From assembly GCA_030040235.1 (NCBI GenBank), contig JASHUC010000217.1:1-10760 (forward strand): a stretch of DNA of 10,760 nt. Direction: 5' to 3'. This DNA comes from Gammaproteobacteria bacterium (lineage in GTDB: Bacteria > Pseudomonadota > Gammaproteobacteria > Steroidobacterales > Steroidobacteraceae). Position numbers and translations under genes: made by a program. Every line of letters begins with the position of its first letter. Within the stretch, counting starts at the first letter, position 1. Shown here piece by piece: positions 1-7,312 of this stretch. The notes under the pieces were generated by a model. It had not been told where the DNA came from, made no database searches, and saw nothing but the letters and a program-made list of their open reading frames with translations.

Positions 1-943
1 TCATCGCCTCCGGGCAGGGGGCATCGCTCGCGAGTGTCTCGAGGAGCAGGCGCCGCGCTTGCAGCGCGAGGGCGCGATTGCGCGCCATGACCTCCGGCCA
101 GCCGCCGGGCAGCAAGGATGCCATCAGGCGCAGAGCCTCCGGAATGCAGAGCCACGCCGTCGGGTCGGCGGTTCCGACCCAGTCGAACTCGGCGCGAAGC
201 CCGCCTTCGTAGCCATGACTGATCACCGATGGATGGATGCCACTCTGCCGGTCGCGGCGCACGTGCAGGAAGGCCGCGCCCTTTGGGGCGCAGAGCCATT
301 TGTGAGCGTTGCCCGTGTAGTAGGCGGCGCCGAGGTGCGTGAGGTCGAGGGGCACCATGCCGGGAGCATGTGCACCATCGACGAGGGTCTCGATGCCGCG
401 CACCCGCAGCTCACCGACGAGTTGCGCGATGGGAAGGACCAAGGCCGTGGGACTCGTGACATGGTCGAGAAGGGCAAGGCGGGTGCGGCTCGAGATGGAC
501 GCTAGAACCGCCTCGACGATCTGCGCTTCGCTGCTCACCGGAAAGGGCAGCCGCGCGACGACGATGCGGGCCCCGGTTCGCGCCGCGACGAACTCGGCGG
601 TTTTGCGACAGGCCGCGTAGGTGTGATTGGTCAGGAGCAGCTCATCGGCGGGCCCCAGGGATAAGGAGCGCAGCACCGCATTGACACCGCTCGTTGCGTT
701 CGTGACGAAGACGAGATCCGCAGGATCGCAACCGAGAAAGCTCGCCAGCTCTCCTCGAGCCGCATCGAGGCGCGCCGGCAGGGTGCCATCGAGAAAATCC
801 ACGGGCTCGCGCTCCATCTCGAGCCGCAGCGCCGTCTGTGCCTGCATGACGGCGCGCGGGCAGGCGCCGAAGGATCCGTGGTTGAGGTAAGTGACCGAGG
901 GATCGAGCGCCCAGAGCAACGAAAGATCGTCCCGTGCTTCCAC
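1..943 (-). CDS. Class V PLP-dependent aminotransferase (isopenicillin-N-epimerase-like), 3' end missing
   Basis: Read in one open frame, the 314 visible codons have the layout of the fold-type I, class V aminotransferase family (cysteine-desulfurase / isopenicillin-N-epimerase branch). An N-terminal YLNHGSFGACP motif (about residues 19-29) is followed by the cofactor region FVTNATSGVNAV (79-90). The Asp that contacts the pyridine nitrogen lies in LVDGAHAPG (D189), and the PLP-binding lysine in YTGNAHKW (K215). The frame is still open at the left edge; family members are usually near 390 residues, so roughly 75 are missing. The only ordinary start codon in this frame after an upstream in-frame stop is GTG at 943, and its Shine-Dalgarno is poor (GAGGGG almost touches the GTG). 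A neighbouring frame starting at ATG 1043 looks coding up to a GGGG run just before this point, so a one-base indel could hide a longer N-terminus. Substrate cannot be told from sequence. It is divergent from the S46 peptidase. Confidence 0.88.
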   Translation of the reverse strand, partial: MEARDDLSLLWALDPSVTYLNHGSFGACPRAVMQAQTALRLEMEREPVDFLDGTLPARLDAARGELASFLGCDPADLVFVTNATSGVNAVLRSLSLGPADELLLTNHTYAACRKTAEFVAARTGARIVVARLPFPVSSEAQIVEAVLASISSRTRLALLDHVTSPTALVLPIAQLVGELRVRGIETLVDGAHAPGMVPLDLTHLGAAYYTGNAHKWLCAPKGAAFLHVRRDRQSGIHPSVISHGYEGGLRAEFDWVGTADPTAWLCIPEALRLMASLLPGGWPEVMARNRALALQARRLLLETLASDAPCPEAM

Positions 944-1002
944 CCCTCGTAGGATGGTCGAGTTCTCGGGCGAAGGCCAGATGCTCGGCCGAGGGGCCGA
1001 AA

Positions 1003-1031
1003 TTGAAGAATTCGTGCGGGGTCTTTACCAT
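1003..1031 (+). promoter_or_regulatory. Possible sigma-70 promoter for the S46 peptidase
   Basis: TTGAAG at 1003-1008 and TACCAT at 1026-1031 match the -35 and -10 consensus at four of six bases each, with an ideal 17-bp spacer. Transcription would start near 1038 and leave an 80-base leader before the ATG at 1118. This is a weak call in GC-rich DNA. If right, it argues that the region is a true divergent spacer and not the coding N-terminus of the aminotransferase. Confidence 0.25.
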
Positions 1032-1117
1032 AACGCCCATCATCGGCGCCGAGCCGCGCGACGAATACCATCAGACGACGGCTCCTCGCGATTCGATCGA
1101 ACACAACGGGGTGCTCC

Positions 1118-3190
1118 ATGAAGAACCGTCTCATCGCAGCGCTTGGCGGCGCAGCGCTTGCCACACTCATCTTCGGGTCCGCGTTCGCCGATGAAGGGAT
1201 GTGGACTTTCGATAATTTCCCCTACGCGACCGTCAAGTCGAGACTCGGCGTCACGATCGACCCGCAGTGGCTCGATCACGTGCGCGGGGCCGCGGTGCGG
1301 CTCTCGTCGGGATGCTCGGCATCGGTCGTGAGCCCCGACGGGCTCGTGCTGAGCAATCATCATTGCGTGCGCGAATGCGCTCAGGAGCTCTCCTCTTCGA
1401 GGGTGGACTACATCAAGAGCGGTTTCATGGCCGCGACGCACGCCGACGAGCGACTTTGCCCCGGAATGCAGGCCGAGATTCTCACCTCCATCTCGGATGT
1501 GACTGCGCCGGTGCAGACGGCCACCGCCGGGAAGACCGGGGAAGCCTTCATCAAGAGTCGAGACGGGGCGATCGCAGCCATCGAAAAGCGAGCCTGCGAG
1601 GGACGGGAAACGAAGTTTCGCTGTCAGGTCATCTCGCTCTACGAGGGCGGGCAGTACAAGCTCTACACCTATCGCAAGTACTCCGATGTGCGGCTCGTGA
1701 TGGCTCCGGAGATGCAAACGGCATTCTTCGGCGGAGATCCGGACAACTTCAATTTCCCGCGTTACGACCTCGACTTTTCCTTCGTGCGGCTTTACGAGGG
1801 CGGCAGGCCCGTCGCCACGCCGGACCATCTGCGCTGGTCCTTCGCCCCGCCGAAGCCGGACGAGGCCACTTTCGTCGTGGGGAATCCGGGCTCGACGGAC
1901 CGGCTCTTGACCGCCGAGCAGCTCGAGTCGATGCGGGACCTCTCTCTGCCCTGGCTGTTGATCAGACTCTCCGAGCTCCGGGGCCGCCTGATCCGTTTCA
2001 GCGAGGAGAGTCCCGAGCACGCCCGCATCGCGGATGATCTGCTGTTCGGCATCGAGAACTCCTTCAAGGCGCTCTACGGGCGGCAAGAGGCGCTCGTGTC
2101 CTCGAACATCATCGCGATGAAGCATCGTGCCGATCAGGAGCTGCGCGCGCGCGTTGCGGAGGATCCCAAGCTCTCGCAGTCGATCGGTGATCCCTGGTCC
2201 GAGATTGCCCGAGTGCTTCCGGCGTACCGCGCGCTCGCCATGCCTTACGATCTCGAGGAGCGCAACGCAGGGCTGGGGAGCGATCTGTTCAGCTATGCAC
2301 GCGCCATCGTGCGCGCCGCAGAGGAAAAGCAGAAGCCCAATGGCGATCGGCTTCCGGAGTACACCGACAGTCAGCTGCCGCTGCTCGAGAAGCGAGTGCT
2401 CGACTCTGCGCCCGTGTATCCGGATCTCGAGCAAGTGGCGCTCGAATTCTGGCTGTCGAAGCTGCGCGAGTACCTGACCGCGGACGCACCGGCAACGCGC
2501 ACTTTCCTGGGGAAGGATTCACCGGAAACGCTGTCGGCTGCGCTCGCCAAGTCGAGGCTCGCCGATGCGCACTTCCGCAAGCAGTTGTGGGACGGCGGAA
2601 TCGCAGCGGTGCGAGAGTCGGACGATCCGTTGATCCGCTTCGTGCTGCGGACCGATCCGAGCTCCCGCACGGTGCGCAAGGAATACGAGCAGCGCGTCTC
2701 AGGTCCCACCGGTCGCGCGGAGGAGAAGATCGCGAAGGCGCGGTTCGCCGTCTACGGCACGAGCATCTACCCCGATGCGACGTTCTCGCTCCGCATCTCT
2801 TACGGCAAGATCGCCGGCTGGATGGAAAATGGCGCCGAGGTGGGGCCCTTCACGCATTTCGCGGGTCTGTGGCGCCGTGCGACGGGACAGTTTCCGTTCA
2901 ATCTCACGGCGCGGTGGGAGCATGCGGAGAAGGAGGTGACTCCCTCGACCATCTTTGACTTCACCACCACGAACGACATCATCGGGGGCAACTCCGGGTC
3001 CCCGGTGGTCGATGCCAAGGGCGAGGTGATCGGCGCGATCTTCGACGGCAACATCCACTCGCTTGGAGGCGATTTCGGCTTCGACCCCAGCGTCAACCGC
3101 TCGGTTGCCGTCTCCACCGCCGCGATCAGTGAAGCGTTGCGCCACATCTACCACCAGCCGCAGCTGCTGAAGGAGCTCGGAGCCGGGTGA
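1118..3190 (+). CDS. Peptidase S46 family dipeptidyl peptidase (DPP7-like)
   Basis: This 690-residue protein is a serine exopeptidase of family S46, which removes dipeptides from the N-terminus of oligopeptides. A signal peptide (residues 1-24, ending GSAFA) predicts export to the periplasm or outer envelope. The mature start DEGMWTFDNFP is characteristic of the family. The chymotrypsin-like catalytic triad is visible: His in LSNHHC (81/82), Asp in YDLDFS (D218), and Ser in GGNSGSPV (S626). The conserved FGGDPDNFNFPR block lies just before the Asp. After the Ser, FDGNIHSLGGDF has Gly where DPP11-type enzymes, as I recall, have an Arg that selects acidic P1 residues, so a DPP7-like preference for bulky or hydrophobic P1 is inferred. 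Length is normal for the family (about 690-720). The ATG has a GGGG six bases upstream. The last 65 bp overlap the tail of the opposing S9 peptidase gene. Confidence 0.95.
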   Translation: MKNRLIAALGGAALATLIFGSAFADEGMWTFDNFPYATVKSRLGVTIDPQWLDHVRGAAVRLSSGCSASVVSPDGLVLSNHHCVRECAQELSSSRVDYIKSGFMAATHADERLCPGMQAEILTSISDVTAPVQTATAGKTGEAFIKSRDGAIAAIEKRACEGRETKFRCQVISLYEGGQYKLYTYRKYSDVRLVMAPEMQTAFFGGDPDNFNFPRYDLDFSFVRLYEGGRPVATPDHLRWSFAPPKPDEATFVVGNPGSTDRLLTAEQLESMRDLSLPWLLIRLSELRGRLIRFSEESPEHARIADDLLFGIENSFKALYGRQEALVSSNIIAMKHRADQELRARVAEDPKLSQSIGDPWSEIARVLPAYRALAMPYDLEERNAGLGSDLFSYARAIVRAAEEKQKPNGDRLPEYTDSQLPLLEKRVLDSAPVYPDLEQVALEFWLSKLREYLTADAPATRTFLGKDSPETLSAALAKSRLADAHFRKQLWDGGIAAVRESDDPLIRFVLRTDPSSRTVRKEYEQRVSGPTGRAEEKIAKARFAVYGTSIYPDATFSLRISYGKIAGWMENGAEVGPFTHFAGLWRRATGQFPFNLTARWEHAEKEVTPSTIFDFTTTNDIIGGNSGSPVVDAKGEVIGAIFDGNIHSLGGDFGFDPSVNRSVAVSTAAISEALRHIYHQPQLLKELGAG

Positions 3191-5540
3191 CATCCGATGC
3201 GGCCACTTCCGGTGTGCCGCATCGATTTCCGGCCGCCTCGGCGCTCGGCTTGAGGTGTTCGTCGAGGAAGCGCTGGACCGCCGTGTAGAGGTGCCTCTTC
3301 ATCTGGGGTGTGGAAAGCCCGTGCTTGCCGCCGGGATAGGTCATCAGCCGGAACTGGACGCCGCGCGTCTGAAGCGCCGACATGAGGCGCGTCGAGTTGA
3401 TGAACAGGACGTTATCGTCGGCCATGCCGTGCGCGAGAAAGAGCGGCGAGCGCAGACCATCGAGCGCCGAGAAGACGGATGACTCCTCGTATCCGCGCGC
3501 ATCGTTCTGCGGCCGTCCGAGGTAGCGCTCCGTGTAGGCGGTATCGTAGAGGCGCCAGTCGGTGACGGGCGCCACTGCCGCTCCGGCGGCGACGACGTCG
3601 GAGGCCTTCGCGAGCAACATCAGCGTCATGTACCCCCCGTAGCTCCAGCCGAACACCCCGATGTGGCTGCCATCGACCCACGGTTGGCTCTGCAGCCAGC
3701 GCATCCCGGCGACCTGGTCGTGCACCTCGACTTCGCCGAGGCGGCCGTAGATCGGGTCGGAGAAGGCGCGGCCGCGCCGTGCCGAGCCCCGGTTGTCCAG
3801 CTGGAACACGACGTAGCCGTGCTGGGCCATGTACTCGCGAATGAACTCTCCATCCCAGCGGCGTTGGACCTCCTGAACGGTCGGGCCGCCATACACCTCG
3901 ACGAATACCGGGTAACGATGTGAAGGGTCGAACCCCGGCGGCTTCATCAGCAGGTACTCGAGGGCCTGGCCGTCCTCGGCACGGATCTGGCCGAACTGCG
4001 GTGTGACGTGCCGGTCGCGATAGGGCCAGTAGGGGTGCGCTGGGTTCAAGGGATTCGCCTCGATCCAGGCGAGGCGATGTCCGTCGGGGGCGTTGATGCT
4101 CACCTGCGGCGGAGTGTCGGGGTCGGAGAAGGTGTCCACGTAGAGCGCCACCCGGCGCGCATCCGTCGCGAATTGCGCTTCGTGCCAGCCGTCGCGGCGG
4201 CTGATCCGGCGCGGCGCTGCAGCGTTGCCTCCGTCGAGGCGCACGGTGTAGATCTGCTGGTCGATGAGGGCGTCACGATTGGAGGCGAAGTAGACGACGC
4301 CCGCGTGCTCGTCCACGGCGAGCAGCTCGTCGACATTCCAAGGGCCCGAGGTCAAGGCATGGCGCAACCGGCCGTCGAGTCCGTAGAGGTAGAGGTGCTT
4401 CATGCCGGTGCGTTCGGAGGACCAGACGAATGCAGGCTCGCTGCGCAGAAAGTGCAGATCGTCCGATAGATCGACCCAGGTCGATGAGGTCTCCGAAACG
4501 AGCGGCCTTTCTGCGAGCGTAGCTGCATCGACGAGCACCAGATCGAGCCGCTTCTGATCGCGCGACAGACGCTGGAAGGAGAGCTGCCGCGCGCTCGGCA
4601 GCCACTCCACGCGTGCGAGGTAGATGTCGGGGTTGGCTCCCAGGTCTATCCAGCGCGTCGGCCCGCCGGCCGGCGAGACGAGGCCGAGCTGGACGCGCAC
4701 ATTCGGATCGCCCGCGGCCGGATAACGCTGCTCGACCACATCGACATGATCGGCATAGATCTCGAGCCGCCGGGCGATCGGCACCGGACTCTCATCGAAG
4801 CGCTTATAGGCGATCGCGGAGTCATCGGGTGCCCACCAGTAGCCGCTCGACTGATCCAGCTCCTCCTGCGCGATGAACTCTTGCTCGGCGTTGTGAATCG
4901 TGCCCCCGCCATCACGGGTCAAGCGGCGCTCCGCCCCGTTCGCAAGCTCGATGACCCAGAGATCCTGGTCGCGGACGAAGGAGACGTAGCGCCCGCGCGG
5001 GGAGACCTTTGGGTCGAGCACGGCATCCCCGCCGTGCGTCAACTGCCTGACCTGCGCGCCGGTGCGGGCGTCGAGATCGGCGAGATACAGATTGCCGCCG
5101 AGAGTGAAGAGCACGTGCCGGCTGTCCGGAGCCCACTCGTAGTTCACGATACCGTGATAGTCGGCGATGCGCTCGCGTTCGCGCCGCTCCCGCTCGGCTG
5201 AGGAGAGCTGCTCGACCGGCACGAGCTTTTTCGAATCGACGCGCAGCTTCAGTGAGTGGTCATGCAGGTCGTAGGACCACAGGTCGAGTTGGTGCTGATC
5301 GGTCGCGCGGCCGCGCAGCAGCGCGACTCTGGAGCCGTCCGGGGAAATCTTGACCTCGCGCGGCGTCGGCCCCGAGAGGGCAGGATCGCCGAATATCCGC
5401 TCGATCGTGAGCTGCCCGGCGGCCGCGGGTGCGACGAGCGCGCCCAGAGCGATCGCGGTGAGGGCAATCGCCGCCACAGTGGTCGCGCTCGGAGTGGCCG
5501 CGAACCGGGCAGGAGCTCGAGGCAGAGGAGGGTAGCGCAT
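3126..5540 (-). CDS. S9B family prolyl dipeptidyl peptidase (DPP-IV-like), exported
   Basis: The 804-residue product has the two-part layout of dipeptidyl peptidase IV: an N-terminal beta-propeller (about 45-540) and a C-terminal alpha/beta-hydrolase domain. The triad is Ser633 in GWSYGGY, Asp708 in HGMADDN and His740 in GGKHG. The double Glu that grips the free N-terminus in DPP-IV enzymes is present in FIAQEELDQS (E226/E227), which separates it from plain prolyl oligopeptidases and acylaminoacyl peptidases. It should release X-Pro or X-Ala dipeptides. I chose ATG 5540 because it gives a normal signal peptide (positively charged start, hydrophobic stretch about 22-38, cleavage near APAAA-G). 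ATG 5585 would add 15 residues ahead of it. Neither has a strong ribosome-binding site. A low-complexity tail of about 40 residues follows the last hydrolase helix and covers the overlap with the S46 gene. Confidence 0.94.
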   Translation of the reverse strand: MRYPPLPRAPARFAATPSATTVAAIALTAIALGALVAPAAAGQLTIERIFGDPALSGPTPREVKISPDGSRVALLRGRATDQHQLDLWSYDLHDHSLKLRVDSKKLVPVEQLSSAERERRERERIADYHGIVNYEWAPDSRHVLFTLGGNLYLADLDARTGAQVRQLTHGGDAVLDPKVSPRGRYVSFVRDQDLWVIELANGAERRLTRDGGGTIHNAEQEFIAQEELDQSSGYWWAPDDSAIAYKRFDESPVPIARRLEIYADHVDVVEQRYPAAGDPNVRVQLGLVSPAGGPTRWIDLGANPDIYLARVEWLPSARQLSFQRLSRDQKRLDLVLVDAATLAERPLVSETSSTWVDLSDDLHFLRSEPAFVWSSERTGMKHLYLYGLDGRLRHALTSGPWNVDELLAVDEHAGVVYFASNRDALIDQQIYTVRLDGGNAAAPRRISRRDGWHEAQFATDARRVALYVDTFSDPDTPPQVSINAPDGHRLAWIEANPLNPAHPYWPYRDRHVTPQFGQIRAEDGQALEYLLMKPPGFDPSHRYPVFVEVYGGPTVQEVQRRWDGEFIREYMAQHGYVVFQLDNRGSARRGRAFSDPIYGRLGEVEVHDQVAGMRWLQSQPWVDGSHIGVFGWSYGGYMTLMLLAKASDVVAAGAAVAPVTDWRLYDTAYTERYLGRPQNDARGYEESSVFSALDGLRSPLFLAHGMADDNVLFINSTRLMSALQTRGVQFRLMTYPGGKHGLSTPQMKRHLYTAVQRFLDEHLKPSAEAAGNRCGTPEVAASDVTRLRAPSAAAAGGRCGATLH

Positions 5541-5808
5541 GGAGGTGAGCTTACCGCCCTGCCCAGTGATGCGCTCGAAAAGCATGCCTTCAGAGGCAGG
5601 TCAGAGCCGGTCTTCGATGCGGATTCGCGGTGCTCTGCGGGTGCCGCGCCGGAGCCCGGACCTCGCGCTTCGAGCGCATCGCGAGTGATTGGATCACGGC
5701 GCAGCGGTAGTCAAAGTCCGGCGTTCCGGTAGAATCAATCGCCTGGTCGCGGCTTGCCGATATGCGACCATGCTCATAGCGTGCGCGCCGGCGCGTGGGC
5801 AGTGATAT
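5541..5808. other. Spacer upstream of the S9 peptidase and the tRNA
   Basis: I see no convincing gene in these 268 bases. They must hold the promoter of the S9 peptidase (leftward) and that of tRNA-Cys (rightward). A TAGAAT at 5730-5735 is a fair -10 box for rightward transcription, but its -35 partner (TAGTCA at 5708-5713, 16-bp spacing) is poor, so I do not call a promoter. Confidence 0.4.
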
Positions 5809-5882
5809 GGCTAGGTGGCAGAGTGGTCATGCAGCGGCCTGCAAAGCCGTGGACGCCGGTTCGATTCCGACCCTAGCCTCCA
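5809..5882 (+). tRNA. tRNA-Cys (anticodon GCA)
   Basis: A full 74-base cloverleaf with encoded CCA can be folded by eye. The seven-base acceptor stem GGCTAGG/CCTAGCC is perfect and the D arm is GCA/TGC with a GG-containing loop. The anticodon arm GCGGC/GCCGT carries the loop CTGCAAA, giving anticodon GCA. The four-base variable loop is GGAC, and the T loop is TTCGATT. The T stem GCCGG/CCGAC has one C-A mismatch at its second pair. The discriminator base is U, as expected for cysteine. tRNA genes are standard integration sites for P4-type integrases, and a remnant of one lies 150 bp downstream. Confidence 0.96.
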
Positions 5883-5953
5883 GAACCCCGTCTTCCGCGG
5901 TCCTCGCGCATCTTTCCCAGCTTCCCAGCGCTCTTAATTGCTCTCAATAGCTT

Positions 5954-5971
5954 GAAATAGCAGGCTATTTC
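5954..5971. repeat. Perfect 18-bp inverted repeat between tRNA-Cys and the integrase
   Basis: GAAATAGC-AG-GCTATTTC is a perfect 8+2+8 palindrome, AT-rich against the local background. It lies 72 bases after the tRNA 3' end and before the integrase remnant. The position suggests a regulator or excisionase binding site in the attachment region, but the sequence alone does not show its role. No T-run follows, so it is unlikely to be a terminator. Confidence 0.55.
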
Positions 5972-6016
5972 GTCCGGGGCTGTCCAACGGTGTCCTTCCG
6001 CAGCCCCGCTTGGACC

Positions 6017-6057
6017 TGGGGTATCTCGGTGGGGTATGTTCCCGCGCACTGGGGTAT
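6017..6057 (+). repeat. Three TGGGGTAT direct repeats at the integrase start
   Basis: Identical octamers TGGGGTAT lie at 6017-6024, 6030-6037 and 6050-6057, spaced 13 and 20 bp apart. They sit at and just inside the start of the integrase frame, where arm-type binding sites of integrases are found. Repeated GGGGTAT motifs in this place also occur, as I recall, before other P4-type integrases. The second copy overlaps the ATG at 6036, so integrase binding could also control its own expression. Confidence 0.5.
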
Positions 6058-6866
6058 CTGGGCGCAAAGTGACGCAACTCACCGAAGCCAGAATTCGCTC
6101 CGCCAAGCCGCGCGAACGCCCGTACAAGCTGTTTGACGAGCGCGGGCTCTTTCTGTTTGTGACGCCGACGGGCGGTCGACTGTGGCGACTCCGCTATCGG
6201 ATCGGACCGCTCGAGAAGCTCATTTCTCTCGGCGCGTATCCCGATGTGACGCTCAAGCGTGCGCGCGAGAAGCGCGACGAGGCCCGCAAGCTCGTCGCCG
6301 ACGAGATCGATCCCAGTGTCGAGCGGCAGGCAAGGCGCGCGGCTTGGGCAGCCGGCCGCCTGTTCCGCTACGCGGTTGCCAGGGGCCGTGCGCAGCACGA
6401 TGTGGCCGCGGATCTCAAGGACGCACTGGCGCCTGTCAAGTCGCGCAACTTTGCCTCCGTGACCGACCCCGTCCGGGTCGGTGGGTTGATGCAGGCAATC
6501 GACGGCTACAGCGGGCATCCAGTGATGGCACTGGCGCTGAAGCTGGCGCCGCTCGTCTTCGTTCGTCCAGGCGAGCTGCGTGGCGCCGAGTGGTCGGAGT
6601 TCGACCTGCAGAGCGCGGAATGGCGCATTCCAGGGGCGCGCATGAAGATGGGCGAGCCGCATATCGCGCCGGTCTCGCGCCAGGCGTTGGTGATCGTGCG
6701 CGAGCTCGAGCCTTTCGCGAAGGGGGGGCTCCAGGTCTTCTGCGTGGGACCACTCGTCCTGCTTGGACGCCTGTGGGCCTCGTATGGCAACGGTTCTGAT
6801 CGGATAACAGACTTTGCTAAAGTCTGCTATACTGTCGGCAGTTGTCTCGGGAGGCACGATGGATGA
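6036..6866 (+). pseudogene. P4-family tyrosine integrase, internally deleted and truncated
   Basis: Residues about 13-100 match the N-terminal arm-binding domain (DUF4102 type) of P4-like integrases: LTEARIRSAKPRERPYKL, then LFLFVTP, then SLGAYPDVTLKRARE. Family members then carry a core-binding domain before the catalytic part. Here the frame jumps at about residue 106 (near 6354) straight to RLFRYAVARGRA, so about 60-80 residues are missing without loss of frame. The catalytic domain begins well (APLVFVRPGELRGAEW with catalytic Arg177; MKMGEPHI with the Lys) but similarity ends near residue 230, at a run of seven G (6722-6728). The HxxR motif and the nucleophilic Tyr are absent. The remaining codons to the stop at 6866 are unlike the family. 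Normal length is about 390-420. ATG 6036 or GTG 6069 could be the start. It cannot recombine DNA and marks an old integration at tRNA-Cys. Confidence 0.85.
6808..6833 (+). promoter_or_regulatory. Promoter with operator-like palindrome for the RHH-MNT/HEPN operon
   Basis: CAGACTTT-GCT-AAAGTCTG (6808-6826) is a perfect 8+3+8 inverted repeat. TATACT at 6828-6833 is a good -10 box one base after it. No clear -35 is visible at the right distance (about 6805-6810, TAACAG). A palindrome between the -35 and -10 is the usual place for the operator of a ribbon-helix-helix antitoxin that represses its own operon, and the first gene downstream has such a domain. The start site would be near 6840, giving a short leader that carries CGGGAGG (6848-6854) eight bases before the ATG at 6863. 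Confidence 0.6.
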
Positions 6867-7312
6867 ACGTTTCTCTCACGCCGGAGCTGGAAAGGTACAT
6901 TCGGCGCAAGGTCGCAACGGGGCTCTACAACAACGCGAGCGAGGTGATCCGCGAAGCCCTGCGGCTTCTGGTAACCCGGGAAGGCGACGCGGAAAAGTAC
7001 GCTCGGCAAGCGTCTCCACGGAAGGGTGAGGTACTTACTAAATTGGCCGGGCTCGAAAAGGCCTTGCGCGAGCGGGGAATCCAATCAGCAGCTCTGTTTG
7101 GTTCGGTCGTCCGCGGAACGGCGCGCGCTGACAGTGACATCGACGTCCTGGTCGACGTCGCTCCCGGTTCTCGATTTAGCCTCGTCGATATGGCTGGGAC
7201 GAAGGAATTTCTCGAGAAGCAGTTAGGTCGCAGCGTCGATTTGGTGACTCGCGAAGGGCTCAGCCCCGATATCCGAGCTCGCGTGCTTCGCGAAGCAAAG
7301 AGTGCCTTCTGA
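6863..7312 (+). CDS. Fused ParD-like RHH / MNT nucleotidyltransferase antitoxin
   Basis: The 149-residue product joins two domains usually found in separate antitoxins. Residues 1-42 (MNVSLTPELERYI to NNASEVIREALRLL) are a ParD-like ribbon-helix-helix DNA-binding domain. After a linker of about 15-20 residues, residues 58-149 form a complete minimal nucleotidyltransferase. It has the GS..RG pair in LFGSVVRGTA (80-85), the two metal-binding Asp of SDIDVLV (D92, D94), and the third acidic residue in RSVDLVT (D126). In HEPN/MNT toxin-antitoxin systems the MNT partner neutralises the HEPN RNase, in studied cases by adding AMP to a Tyr of the toxin. Start: ATG 6863 has CGGGAGG eight bases upstream, and the two domains lie in one unbroken frame. 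The next gene overlaps by one base (TGATG), so translation is probably coupled. The RHH domain likely binds the palindrome at 6808-6826. The function is inferred from the domains. Confidence 0.88.
   Translation: MNVSLTPELERYIRRKVATGLYNNASEVIREALRLLVTREGDAEKYARQASPRKGEVLTKLAGLEKALRERGIQSAALFGSVVRGTARADSDIDVLVDVAPGSRFSLVDMAGTKEFLEKQLGRSVDLVTREGLSPDIRARVLREAKSAF

Noticed and set aside
1040..2434. Long open frame (464 codons) on the minus strand
   Set aside because: It is antisense to the S46 peptidase, whose catalytic motifs are clear. It has no recognisable domain and reflects the GC-rich codon bias.
6182..6799. Alternative-frame continuation of the integrase after the seven-G run
   Set aside because: The +1 and +2 frames after 6728 do not restore the HxxR or Tyr motifs, so a simple frameshift does not explain the loss of the C-terminus.
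5934..6857. Open frame of 307 codons on the minus strand
   Set aside because: It lies opposite the integrase remnant, whose P4-type motifs define the real strand. Its translation is Arg/Pro/His-rich without domain features.
6842..6862. TTG 6842 as start of the RHH-MNT gene
   Set aside because: It would place the Shine-Dalgarno CGGGAGG inside the coding region. ATG 6863 has ideal spacing and gives the usual ParD beginning MNVSLTPELE.
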